In this document: positions 1 to 5,860 of the stretch, piece after piece
How the letters are laid out: each line of letters opens with the position of its first letter
Position numbering within the stretch: position 1 is the stretch's first letter
Assembly (NCBI GenBank): GCA_027293665.1
Contig: JAPUFN010000164.1
Span: forward strand, 1-5,860
Origin: Gammaproteobacteria bacterium
Lineage (GTDB): Bacteria; Pseudomonadota; Gammaproteobacteria; Pseudomonadales; Azotimanducaceae
Length of the DNA stretch: 5,860 bases
Direction of reading: 5' to 3'
The notes under the pieces: generated by a model
The model's input: only the letters and a program-made list of their open reading frames with translations
Told to the model about the DNA's origin: nothing
The model's database searches: none
Position numbers and translations under genes: made by a program

Positions 1-730
1 GCCGGGTCAAGGACCCATGCGAGTAGGCATTGCGATCAGTGATACGTCTGCCGGCATGTTTCTGGGACAGGGAATCCTGCTCGCACTACTGCATCGGGAG
101 CGCACGGGTGAGGGCCAGTGGGTGCACACTTCACTGCTCGAATCGATGATGTGTAAGCTCGATTTTCAGGGCGCGCGCTACACCATGAGTGGTGAGGTGC
201 CGCAACAGCAGGGCAACGATCATCCGTATCAGGCGCCGATGGGTGCTTTTCGTTCGCGTGACGGGTTGGTCAATATCGCAGCGCCCAGCCAACGATTGTG
301 GGAGCGATTTTGTCAGGCGCTGAATGCGAACGAACTTTTCGAGCGTCCAGAGTATCGTGGTGGGCGAGATCGGCGTGAACGCAAAGAGCAGATCAAAGTC
401 GATATCAACGCGATAACAGAGCAACACACGACTGCTGAGCTTGTGGAAATGTTGAACGCCGTCGGTGTCCCTTGTGGTCCGATCAACGATATCGGCGAAG
501 GTTTCGAAGATGCGCAGGTGCGGCACCTGAAAATGGCGAAGCCCGCACCACATGGAGAACTGGGAGATCTCAATCTCATTCGTTCACCGATCAATCTGTC
601 GAGCTTTCCGCAAGCCGAACGATTTGATCATGCTGCCCCCGACCCGGGTGCTGATAGCGAGGAACTGCTGCAGGAACTTGGTCTGGATCAGGCACGCATC
701 ACTGAGTTGCGCGAGAAAGGCGTCATCTGA
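1..730 (+). CDS. CaiB/BaiF family (class III) CoA-transferase, 5'-truncated
   Basis: This is the C-terminal part of a class III CoA-transferase, which moves CoA between a CoA-thioester and a free carboxylic acid in the cytoplasm. The frame is open from base 2, and the ATG at 17 lies inside the conserved run GPMRVGIAISDTSAG, so it is an internal methionine and the real start is off the left edge. The Asp of ISDTSAG (codon 41-43) sits where formyl-CoA transferase and CaiB carry the catalytic Asp that forms the acyl-enzyme anhydride (family knowledge, from memory). Other family marks are ALLHRERTGEGQWV, the NDHPYQAP...SRDGLVNIAA block, VPCGPI and the ending LGLDQARITELREKGVI. About 242 codons remain of a usual ~400. 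It ends 5 bp before the MFS transporter gene, so the two share a transcript. Family certain; acyl substrate not readable. Confidence 0.94.
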   Translation, partial: PGQGPMRVGIAISDTSAGMFLGQGILLALLHRERTGEGQWVHTSLLESMMCKLDFQGARYTMSGEVPQQQGNDHPYQAPMGAFRSRDGLVNIAAPSQRLWERFCQALNANELFERPEYRGGRDRRERKEQIKVDINAITEQHTTAELVEMLNAVGVPCGPINDIGEGFEDAQVRHLKMAKPAPHGELGDLNLIRSPINLSSFPQAERFDHAAPDPGADSEELLQELGLDQARITELREKGVI

Positions 731-739
731 ATGTCATGA
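713..739 (+). promoter_or_regulatory. Ribosome binding site and two-codon mini-ORF before the MFS start
   Basis: The purine-rich GAGAAAGG (713-720) lies inside the end of the CoA-transferase gene. It is 10 nt from an ATG at 731 but 15 nt from the family-supported MFS start at 736. ATG-TCA-TGA (731-739) forms a two-codon ORF directly after the upstream TGA, and its stop overlaps the MFS start as ATGA (736-739). Translation of the transporter may therefore depend on termination and restart. The sequence elements are plain; the mechanism is inference. Confidence 0.4.
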
Positions 740-2064
740 ATGATCGGTTGAGTCCTGCAAGTCGGGTGGGTTACGGGGTCGGCGACTTCGGCATTAACCT
801 GTATTTCATCTCGGCGATGACTTATCTGCTGTATTTCTATACCGACGTCTTCGGTTTGTCCGCGGCCGCTGCGAGTGGCGTATTCCTCCTGGCGCGAGTG
901 GTCGATGCGATTACCGATCCGTTGATGGGGATGATCGCCGAACGTACACGCACCCGCTGGGGACGGCTGCGGCCGTACATCCTTTTTGGCGCGCTGCCGC
1001 TGGGAGTGATCTCCGTACTGACGTTTACCACGCCGGACCTGAATGCCACGGGTAAGTTGTGGTGGGCGTACATCACCTATATCGCCTTCGGTATCGCCTA
1101 CACCGTGGTTGGCATACCGTATTCGGCGATGACGGCCTCGCTCACGGCGCACCACCAGGAGCGCACGGTTCTCTCGACGGTCCGAATGGCCTTTGCCTTC
1201 GGCGGTGGCTATGTGATCTCGGTGGGAATGCTGCCTCTTGTTGGTCTGTTTGAAACGCCGCAGATGGGATTTCGCTGGGCGCTGATTATCTTCGCGGTGA
1301 TAGCGACTGCATTGCTGTGTCTGACCTTTGCAGCAACTGAAGAACGAATCCAACCCCCGGTGACTCAGAAGCTTACGCTGGCCGATAGCCTGAAAGCAGT
1401 TTTTAAAAATCCACCGCTCATGGTGGTGCTGGTGCTTTTCACCGGTGGCATGCTTTCATTCACGGTGCGGCAGGCCGTGACATTGTATTACTTCAAATAC
1501 AATCTTGGCCGCGAAGATCTCGTTGCTTTCTTTTTTGGAATCACGATGCCAGTCATGTTCATAGGCTTGTTAGCGGTACCGAAGCTGGCGGCCACCGTTG
1601 GTAAAGCCGGTGGCATAATGATCGGAGCGGTTATTACGATCGTGGGATCGATGGGGCTCTACTTCACCCCATATGATGCAATTGGCTGGATTTACTTCTG
1701 GGGTGGCGTGACCGCTCTCGGCGGCACACCGATTGCGGTACTCGGCTGGGCGATGATTCCCGATACGGTGGAGTATGCTCAGTGGAAAATGGGCCTGCGT
1801 GCCGATGGGGCGATATTTTCGTTCGCGAGCTTCTTCCAGAAACTCGCTAAGGCGCTCGGCGGTGCGGGTGTTGCCGGCGTGCTTGCATTGGTGGGTTATT
1901 CGGCCAACGTAGAACAGTCTGCTGCTTCGCTGGCAGCCATTCATGGCCTGATGACGCTCGCACCGACGGCGATCATGGTCGTGATGATCGTTGCTGCCTA
2001 TTTCTATCAGTTGGATGAAGCAACACACACCGAGATTGTCGAGAGCCTCCAGGCACGCTCATGA
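736..2064 (+). CDS. GPH-family (MelB-like) cation-coupled MFS symporter
   Basis: A 442-residue inner-membrane symporter of the glycoside-pentoside-hexuronide:cation family, about the length of E. coli MelB. Seen directly: N-terminal GYGVGDFGINL (12-22), FYTDVFG (34-40), VVDAITDPLMG (55-65) followed by ERTRTRWGRLRP (69-80), IPYSAM (127-132), and the C-terminal hallmark PDTVEYAQWKMGLRADG (342-358), then GYSANVEQS (387-395). Twelve hydrophobic stretches are compatible with the family. D57 and D61 match the MelB cation-site aspartates D55 and D59, and R150 matches R149. The sugar-contact aspartates D19 and D124 align to N21 and G126 (alignment from memory). The GPH class is firm, but a melibiose-like substrate is unlikely. 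The pairing with a CoA-transferase suggests uptake of a catabolic substrate. The ATG at 736 is preferred because MNDRLSPASR fits the family N-terminus; a TTG at 748 is a poor alternative. Confidence 0.92.
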   Translation: MNDRLSPASRVGYGVGDFGINLYFISAMTYLLYFYTDVFGLSAAAASGVFLLARVVDAITDPLMGMIAERTRTRWGRLRPYILFGALPLGVISVLTFTTPDLNATGKLWWAYITYIAFGIAYTVVGIPYSAMTASLTAHHQERTVLSTVRMAFAFGGGYVISVGMLPLVGLFETPQMGFRWALIIFAVIATALLCLTFAATEERIQPPVTQKLTLADSLKAVFKNPPLMVVLVLFTGGMLSFTVRQAVTLYYFKYNLGREDLVAFFFGITMPVMFIGLLAVPKLAATVGKAGGIMIGAVITIVGSMGLYFTPYDAIGWIYFWGGVTALGGTPIAVLGWAMIPDTVEYAQWKMGLRADGAIFSFASFFQKLAKALGGAGVAGVLALVGYSANVEQSAASLAAIHGLMTLAPTAIMVVMIVAAYFYQLDEATHTEIVESLQARS

Positions 2065-2076
2065 GAAGGTCGGATC

Positions 2077-2790
2077 TCAGTGAATCTCCGCGGCATCGCC
2101 CCAGGCTCTGCGCAGTCGCGCCATGTCGAATCCGTTCTCCTGGGCAGCATCGATGATCACGCGTTCACGACGCGCGATTGCATCGGCTGCTTCTTTCACC
2201 TGATCTACAACCTCCCAGGGAATAACCACAGCACCGTGCTGGTCTGCGTGGATGAGATCGTCGTGCTCAACGCGCATACCTGCAACGCTCACTGTGCGTC
2301 CAAAATCCACGGGATGCACGAAGGCGTGCGAAGGGCCAACCCGGTCGGCGAGCATCTGAAAATCCTCGGCGATGTCCGGTAGGTCGCGGACACTACCGTC
2401 TGTGATGACCCCAAGGCAGCCAAAGCCACTGTGGATGTTGCTGTTCACTTCGCCCCACCAGGAACCGTACGCGCGTTGTGGACCGTCGAGATCCTGTATG
2501 ACCATGATGGCGGGCTTTGCGCCGTCATCGACATAGGCATAGTAGCCATCCTGCAGTGCGCGTGCTTCTGCGCCCTTGAGATGGTTGGGATGTGCCGCTC
2601 GAATTGAGGCAGTGCGGGCGAATCCGAGCATGGGTGGAAGTTCCGGGCGGGTGCAGACAAGCGGACTCACGGAATAGCCATAGCCGCGTCGCTTAGGCGC
2701 CACAATTTCCAACGCGTTACAGATTGTCGGTGTATCCAGAGATACGAGCGCGGTTTGAAGTTCTGCAGAGAGTGTGCGCTGATCTGCCAT
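2077..2790 (-). CDS. RraA-like protein, putative 4-hydroxy-4-methyl-2-oxoglutarate-type aldolase
   Basis: A 237-residue soluble protein of the RraA-like fold, often labelled 'dimethylmenaquinone methyltransferase-like'. The catalytic members are divalent-metal-dependent class II aldolases that cleave 4-hydroxy-4-methyl-2-oxoglutarate (or 4-carboxy-4-hydroxy-2-oxoadipate) and decarboxylate oxaloacetate at the end of protocatechuate and gallate pathways. Seen: DTPTICNALE (19-28), WWGEVNSN (111-118), LGVITDGSVRD (126-136) and DDLIHADQHGAVVIP (177-191). R135-D136 correspond to the substrate-binding Arg and metal-binding Asp, and D139 gives the RD-x2-D pattern. The residue 21 positions before the Arg, Asp in the well-studied aldolase, is E114 here. 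An AGGGGAA ribosome site supports the ATG. It lies 21 bp downstream of the hydrolase gene and converges on the MFS gene. A non-catalytic RraA-type RNase E inhibitor is unlikely, given the length and the retained motif. Exact substrate unknown. Confidence 0.88.
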   Translation of the reverse strand: MADQRTLSAELQTALVSLDTPTICNALEIVAPKRRGYGYSVSPLVCTRPELPPMLGFARTASIRAAHPNHLKGAEARALQDGYYAYVDDGAKPAIMVIQDLDGPQRAYGSWWGEVNSNIHSGFGCLGVITDGSVRDLPDIAEDFQMLADRVGPSHAFVHPVDFGRTVSVAGMRVEHDDLIHADQHGAVVIPWEVVDQVKEAADAIARRERVIIDAAQENGFDMARLRRAWGDAAEIH

Positions 2791-2795
2791 CGTAG

Positions 2796-2802
2796 TTCCC
2801 CT
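2796..2802 (-). promoter_or_regulatory. Ribosome binding site of the RraA-like gene
   Basis: AGGGGAA on the minus strand, 5 nt before the ATG whose first base is 2790. It is a good Shine-Dalgarno match inside the 21-bp gap after the hydrolase stop. It supports both the chosen start and translation from a shared message. Confidence 0.7.
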
Positions 2803-2811
2803 GTATCGGTC

Positions 2812-3753
2812 TTAGTCGGTATGAGCTGCGAGCACCTCGGAAAGCCCTTGTTGGAGTGCTGCCGCACCATCTTCGCGTAGCCAGTCCAAGCAAAGTGCCT
2901 TAATGGCCATTGCAACCGCGATCGGCTCATCGAACATGAGGTGATGGTGGGTGCCGGGTATTTTGAGCACCGGCAGTTTGCCGTTGGTGATCTGCAACAT
3001 GTAATCGGCAAAAAATGCGCCTTCATCTGCGCTTTCCTCACCGAGAATCACGGCGCTGCGACACTTTAGCGCAGCGAATTTCTCCAGCTGATCGATACCC
3101 ATCTCCAGATGGTCGAACAGACTGGGGTCGAATTTCCACGTCCAGCCACCTTCAACCTGGCGCAGGCTCTTCGTCGCGATATAGTCGCGAACTTCTGGAT
3201 AAATGACGGGTTGCTCGGGCAAATAGCGAAAACGCTGTAGAGCTTCACCTTTGTCTTCGTACACCCGTGTTTGACGCTTTGGCTTTACCCCCTCACGTTC
3301 CGAGCGCATGCCCCATTCAAGATACTGCTCGATGGGGGCGACGGTGAAGTCCAGGAATATGACACCAGCGAGGTTGCTGCCATAGTAGTGAGCGGTCTCC
3401 AGAGCAGTGAATCCGCCAAAGCTGTGGCCGGCAATGATCGGATTGTCGCCGAGTTCTGCCGCTTCGCAAACCGCCTGAACCTCGCGCGCCAGAACCTCAC
3501 CGGTGTAACGCTTGCGCCAGCCGCTGTTACCGTTGCCGGAAGAATCCAACGCCACCACCCGAAACTGATCCGCGAGGAATGGGGCAACGAATCGCCACCA
3601 CTCGAGGTGAGCGTTGCTGCCATGAATCAGAGCAATACCGGGTTTGCCGGCCTCACCCCAGGTTTCGAAGTGAATGGCGACGTCGTCAACCTCGACTTCG
3701 GCTGATTCAGAAGGGGTTGCCAGGGCGCGGTCGAACCAGAAAGGTGCGGCCAT
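2812..3753 (-). CDS. Alpha/beta-fold hydrolase
   Basis: A 313-residue cytoplasmic alpha/beta hydrolase; no signal peptide is visible. Seen in order: the oxyanion-hole motif LIHGSN (42-47), VVALDSSGNGNSGW (66-79), the nucleophile elbow GHSFGG (109-114) with Ser111, the strand VIFLDFTVAP (131-140), a variable cap-like stretch (about 141-225), SAVILGEESADEG (233-245), and the C-terminal GTHHHLMFDEP (267-277) carrying the catalytic His, most likely H270. The usual post-strand Asp is not obvious; E239, E240 or D243 could be the acid. It probably hydrolyses an ester, a thioester or a C-C bond in a pathway intermediate (inference from its neighbours). The cap does not let me choose between esterase, meta-cleavage hydrolase or dehalogenase-like types, and the absence of an acidic nucleophile rules out a classical dehalogenase. 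Its stop is 21 bp from the RraA-like start, so the two form an operon. Confidence 0.91.
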   Translation of the reverse strand: MAAPFWFDRALATPSESAEVEVDDVAIHFETWGEAGKPGIALIHGSNAHLEWWRFVAPFLADQFRVVALDSSGNGNSGWRKRYTGEVLAREVQAVCEAAELGDNPIIAGHSFGGFTALETAHYYGSNLAGVIFLDFTVAPIEQYLEWGMRSEREGVKPKRQTRVYEDKGEALQRFRYLPEQPVIYPEVRDYIATKSLRQVEGGWTWKFDPSLFDHLEMGIDQLEKFAALKCRSAVILGEESADEGAFFADYMLQITNGKLPVLKIPGTHHHLMFDEPIAVAMAIKALCLDWLREDGAAALQQGLSEVLAAHTD

Positions 3754-3759
3754 GAAATT

Positions 3760-3786
3760 CCTCTCGCAGACACAAAGCGCGCGAGG
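3760..3786 (-). promoter_or_regulatory. Ribosome binding site of the hydrolase within an imperfect hairpin
   Basis: On the minus strand GAGAGG (3760-3765) lies 6 nt before the hydrolase ATG and is a good Shine-Dalgarno match. The same bases form one arm of an inverted repeat, 3760-3767 with 3779-3786, with 7 of 8 pairs and an 11-nt loop. In RNA this would fold CCTCGCGC against GCGAGAGG and hide the ribosome site. No T-run follows, so it is not an intrinsic terminator. The ribosome site is fairly sure; regulation by folding is speculative. Confidence 0.45.
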
Positions 3787-3799
3787 ATAGCACAGTGTC

Positions 3800-5035
3800 T
3801 CAACCGGGATTCAATCGCTTTGCGTAGTCCTGATACTGTGGCATTGCGGCAAATTCCGGGTGCTGGGCTGCAATTTCATGCAGCAGTTGATTACCGCGAG
3901 CGGTATCCCGCAACAGTTCGAGCACGACCCGGGCACGCCGGAAGAGGGCGTCGGGGATGAGCTTACTGTCAGGATAGGTCGCGGCGAAATTGGCGAGCAC
4001 GAGGCTCACTTCTCTCGCGTCATCTTTCTCCGCGGCGTGTGTAAGGTCGAGCAATGTCTGATCGGAAAGTGGTCGAAACTTCTCGTCGATCGTCAGCGAT
4101 TCCAGCAGGATCGCCCAGGCCTTTTTCGGTTCGCCGCGCAGTGCGAGGCGTTCGACGTAATGCACTGAATGCTCGAGGGTCAAACGCTTGTCGTGAAAAT
4201 CCAGCAGCCGGCGGTGAATCTGGGGGTCGATATCGTCGTTCGCCTCTGCGATGTATTCGTCGAGTTGTTTGTAAGCTTTAGCGAGGCTGCCGCTGTCGCA
4301 CAACCGGTGCAGCACCTCGAACAGGCGGTCCATGGATTCTGCCTCAGCAATAATTGTTTGTGCACGCTCCTGCTCGGGGCTCTTCTCCGTGTGCAGAATC
4401 AGTTGATTGCGCCGCGTGAAAAGCGCCAGGCCGGTGAGCATGTTGCCTACGACGAAAGCATAGGCGCTGAAGAAGAACAGCAGAATGTTGTGCTGCCAGA
4501 TCATGACATAGAGCATGTAACCGGCGGTCACTGACAAAAAAAGCATCACGGGCAAATACCAGATACCCAAACCGGTCACTACTTTCATAATTCGGTTTGG
4601 ATGAAGGCCCGCGAAGAAAGATTCTTCCAGGGCAATGCTTAGATAGATGAACGGAAACAGCGCCGCCGGGATAGAGAGTTCCAGGATTGTCGCATCGCGG
4701 CCGAATGCTATCCAGCAGGCAAGAGGAATGAGCAGCGTCATCGTGCCTTTGAACGCCAGGGTATTCTGGAATGGATTGAGGTCGGTTTCCTGATCGATCC
4801 GTTCGGTAAACAAACCCGTGGACAAATGGGTCATCTGCTTAAGGCCATAGCTTACGAGGAACCCCAGGATTGCATACCAGACCAGTGTCCCGAGACCGCC
4901 CACTACTATTTTGGCAAAAATTCCCTCGCCGATCAGATCGAGGAAAAAGACCAGGACTCGTCCCAACAGGGTAAATGCCAGAATCAGCACGATGCCAGGG
5001 AGTTGCAGAGGCCTGATGAGAATTTGCCAGATCAC
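3800..5035 (-). CDS. Uncharacterised six-helix membrane protein with TPR-like C-terminal tail
   Basis: I do not recognise this 411-residue protein. The first half is membrane-embedded, with hydrophobic segments at about residues 13-34, 41-64, 97-113, 117-137, 153-178 and 182-205; a polar loop (65-96) contains the charged FTERIDQETDLNPF. Residues 206-411 are soluble, charged and almost wholly helical. They are arranged as short paired helices, and 348-396 (FAATYPDSKLIPDALFRRAR, then LLHEIAAQHPEF) read like tetratricopeptide units of the kind that bind partner proteins. No enzyme motif is evident. It may be a membrane-anchored scaffold (inference). The start is GTG at 5035: the next Met is residue 68, and an in-frame stop lies at 5084-5086 with no ATG, GTG or TTG between. 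The ribosome site is weak. The stop is 46 bp before the hydrolase start on the same strand, so co-transcription is possible. Confidence 0.82.
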   Translation of the reverse strand: MIWQILIRPLQLPGIVLILAFTLLGRVLVFFLDLIGEGIFAKIVVGGLGTLVWYAILGFLVSYGLKQMTHLSTGLFTERIDQETDLNPFQNTLAFKGTMTLLIPLACWIAFGRDATILELSIPAALFPFIYLSIALEESFFAGLHPNRIMKVVTGLGIWYLPVMLFLSVTAGYMLYVMIWQHNILLFFFSAYAFVVGNMLTGLALFTRRNQLILHTEKSPEQERAQTIIAEAESMDRLFEVLHRLCDSGSLAKAYKQLDEYIAEANDDIDPQIHRRLLDFHDKRLTLEHSVHYVERLALRGEPKKAWAILLESLTIDEKFRPLSDQTLLDLTHAAEKDDAREVSLVLANFAATYPDSKLIPDALFRRARVVLELLRDTARGNQLLHEIAAQHPEFAAMPQYQDYAKRLNPG

Positions 5036-5130
5036 CCGACAGAGTTTACCAGCGCGTCTGGAGGTTGCGACGGAAATAACGAATCAGTAGTCTCGATGCA
5101 AAGCTCGCAGCAGGAAATCAGACGACTGTC
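5036..5130. promoter_or_regulatory. Divergent intergenic region, presumed promoters for both sides
   Basis: These 95 bp separate the GTG of the membrane-protein gene from the ATG of the flavoprotein gene, so promoters for both directions should lie here or overlap the gene starts. A weak sigma70-like candidate on the plus strand is TTGCGA (5065-5070), 17 bp, TAGTCT (5088-5093). On the minus strand TTGCAT and TATTTC are also 17 bp apart but match consensus poorly. I see no clear operator palindrome. Only the divergent position is firm. Confidence 0.35.
5112..5116 (+). promoter_or_regulatory. Weak ribosome binding site of the flavoprotein gene
   Basis: AGGAA precedes the ATG at 5131 by 14 nt, longer than the usual 5-10 nt. 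The frame upstream of the ATG has no ATG, GTG or TTG before a TAA at 5077-5079, so no better start exists despite the long spacing. Confidence 0.4.
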
Positions 5131-5860
5131 ATGACCCGCGAATTCAACAAGACGTCTAGCGATTTGCGTCCGGCGGCCGACATCGCGCAGGACCTGACCT
5201 CTGAAATAGCCAGTGCAGCGGATGACATTGATCGATTGCGGCGACTGCCCGACGATCTCGTGAGTTCACTCAAAGCAGCAGGCGCCTTCCGGCAACTGAT
5301 TCCTCGCGAATATGGTGGGTTGGGTGTCGAACTGCCGGATTTCATCAATGCGCTCAGCATTTTTGCGCAGGCAGACGCGAGTGTTGCCTGGTGTATCTCG
5401 CAAGGTGCAGTGATTGCGACCACCAGTCTGTGGTTACCGGCAGAATCGGCACGAGCGCTCTGGCTCGAGCCTGATGCGGCGATCGCCAATGGACCGCCCA
5501 GAGATTGTGAAGCAAAGCAGACCTCCGATGGTTTGAGCGTGACGGGAAACTGGGGATTCTCCAGCGGTTGTCAGCATGCGACTTGGATGCATGGCGCCGT
5601 GCGCCGCGCTGAGGATGGCGTCTGGACAGGCGTCTACTTCCCAAAAGAACAAGCTCAGTTTCATGACAACTGGCAGGTCGCCGGCCTACGGGGAACGGGC
5701 AGCTTCGAATTTTCCGTCGATGGGCTTGGCGTGTCGGATGAGTGGGTGACCGATTTCAGGGCAGAGCCAGTCGCTGGCGGGGTGTTGTACAAAATCCCGA
5801 CCGGACTCATTTTCGCGGTGAGCTTTGCAGCGGTCGCAGTTGGGGTTGCCCGCGCAAGCC
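5131..5860 (+). CDS. Acyl-CoA dehydrogenase-fold flavoprotein, probably group D flavin monooxygenase-like, 3'-truncated
   Basis: The frame opens with ATG at 5131 (MTREFNKTSSDLRPAADIA) and stays open to the right edge, giving 243 codons of a family usually near 400. Seen: an N-terminal helical domain with LRRLPDDLVSSLKAAGAFR (36-54) and IPREYGGLGVELPDF (57-71), ADASVAWCISQGA (81-93), then the middle beta-domain with GNWGFSSGCQHATW (139-152) and WQVAGLRGTGSFEFSVDGLG (181-200). The W-x-FSSGC-x-H-x-x-W and GLRGTGS signatures resemble the HsaA/DszC/HpaB-C2-type monooxygenases that use reduced flavin from a partner reductase (family knowledge), more than true acyl-CoA dehydrogenases. The C-terminal half with the decisive catalytic residues is missing, so dehydrogenase or monooxygenase cannot be settled. 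Its likely role is oxidation or hydroxylation of a catabolic substrate. It diverges from the membrane-protein gene; downstream partners are out of view. Confidence 0.88.
   Translation, partial: MTREFNKTSSDLRPAADIAQDLTSEIASAADDIDRLRRLPDDLVSSLKAAGAFRQLIPREYGGLGVELPDFINALSIFAQADASVAWCISQGAVIATTSLWLPAESARALWLEPDAAIANGPPRDCEAKQTSDGLSVTGNWGFSSGCQHATWMHGAVRRAEDGVWTGVYFPKEQAQFHDNWQVAGLRGTGSFEFSVDGLGVSDEWVTDFRAEPVAGGVLYKIPTGLIFAVSFAAVAVGVARAS

Noticed and set aside
17..19. ATG at 17 as the start of the CoA-transferase
   Set aside because: The frame is open to the left edge, the residues before the ATG (PGQGP) continue a conserved family motif, and the protein would lack its N-terminal half.
688..1353. 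Long open frame on the minus strand opposite the MFS gene
   Set aside because: It translates to an Arg/His/Gln-rich sequence with no hydrophobic core, typical of the antisense of a membrane-protein gene; the plus-strand GPH motifs are decisive.
2065..2076. Bidirectional terminator between the convergent genes
   Set aside because: The gap is 12 bp with only a 4-bp symmetric element and no T-run on either strand.
2080..2382. 100-codon plus-strand open frame after the MFS gene
   Set aside because: It is fully antisense to the C-terminal part of the RraA-like gene, which carries clear family motifs.
3271..3705. 144-codon plus-strand open frame within the hydrolase gene
   Set aside because: It lies opposite the hydrolase catalytic motifs, shows no recognisable domain or ribosome site, and is a shadow of the real frame.
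4597..4632. Possible CPBP-type protease motif (EExxxR) in the membrane protein, residues EESFFAG
   Set aside because: The Arg of EExxxR is absent, and the later conserved His/Asn motifs of that family are not seen.
5118..5489. Minus-strand open frame opposite the right-edge flavoprotein
   Set aside because: It is a low-complexity Ser/Arg/Ala-rich translation; the plus-strand frame carries acyl-CoA dehydrogenase-fold signatures and stays open to the edge.

Overview
The window looks like a piece of a proteobacterial chromosome, probably a gammaproteobacterium with a catabolic lifestyle. That placement rests on moderate G+C by eye, compact operons, and CoA-dependent and aromatic-type catabolic enzyme families. 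No rRNA, tRNA or other marker fixes the taxon, so it is an inference. There are six protein-coding genes and almost no non-coding DNA. I see no RNA gene, insertion sequence, CRISPR array, phage gene or long repeat.

Layout: (1) 1-730, plus strand, the C-terminal part of a CaiB/BaiF (class III) CoA-transferase whose start lies off the left edge. (2) 736-2064, plus strand, a GPH-type (MelB-like) major facilitator symporter, 5 bp after gene 1 and surely co-transcribed with it. (3) 2077-2790, minus strand, an RraA-like aldolase/decarboxylase-fold protein, convergent with the transporter across 12 bp. (4) 2812-3753, minus strand, an alpha/beta hydrolase 21 bp upstream of gene 3, forming a two-gene unit with it. 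(5) 3800-5035, minus strand, an unrecognised protein with six predicted membrane helices and a long helical, TPR-like tail. It starts with GTG, and its stop is 46 bp before the hydrolase start, so genes 5-4-3 may be one transcript. (6) 5131 to the right edge, plus strand, the N-terminal 243 codons of an acyl-CoA dehydrogenase-fold flavoprotein that resembles flavin-dependent (group D) monooxygenases. It diverges from gene 5 across 95 bp.

How they may work together (inference): a flavin-dependent hydroxylase or dehydrogenase, an alpha/beta hydrolase, an RraA-type C-C lyase, a CoA-transferase and an uptake symporter are typical parts of a pathway that takes up an organic acid, aromatic compound or similar carbon source, oxidises it, cleaves it, and feeds it into CoA metabolism. 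The substrate cannot be read from the sequence. The transporter keeps the cation-site aspartates of MelB but lacks both of its sugar-binding aspartates, which argues against a melibiose-like substrate. The least explained gene is the membrane/TPR-like protein at 3800-5035. I found no convincing wholly new system here.
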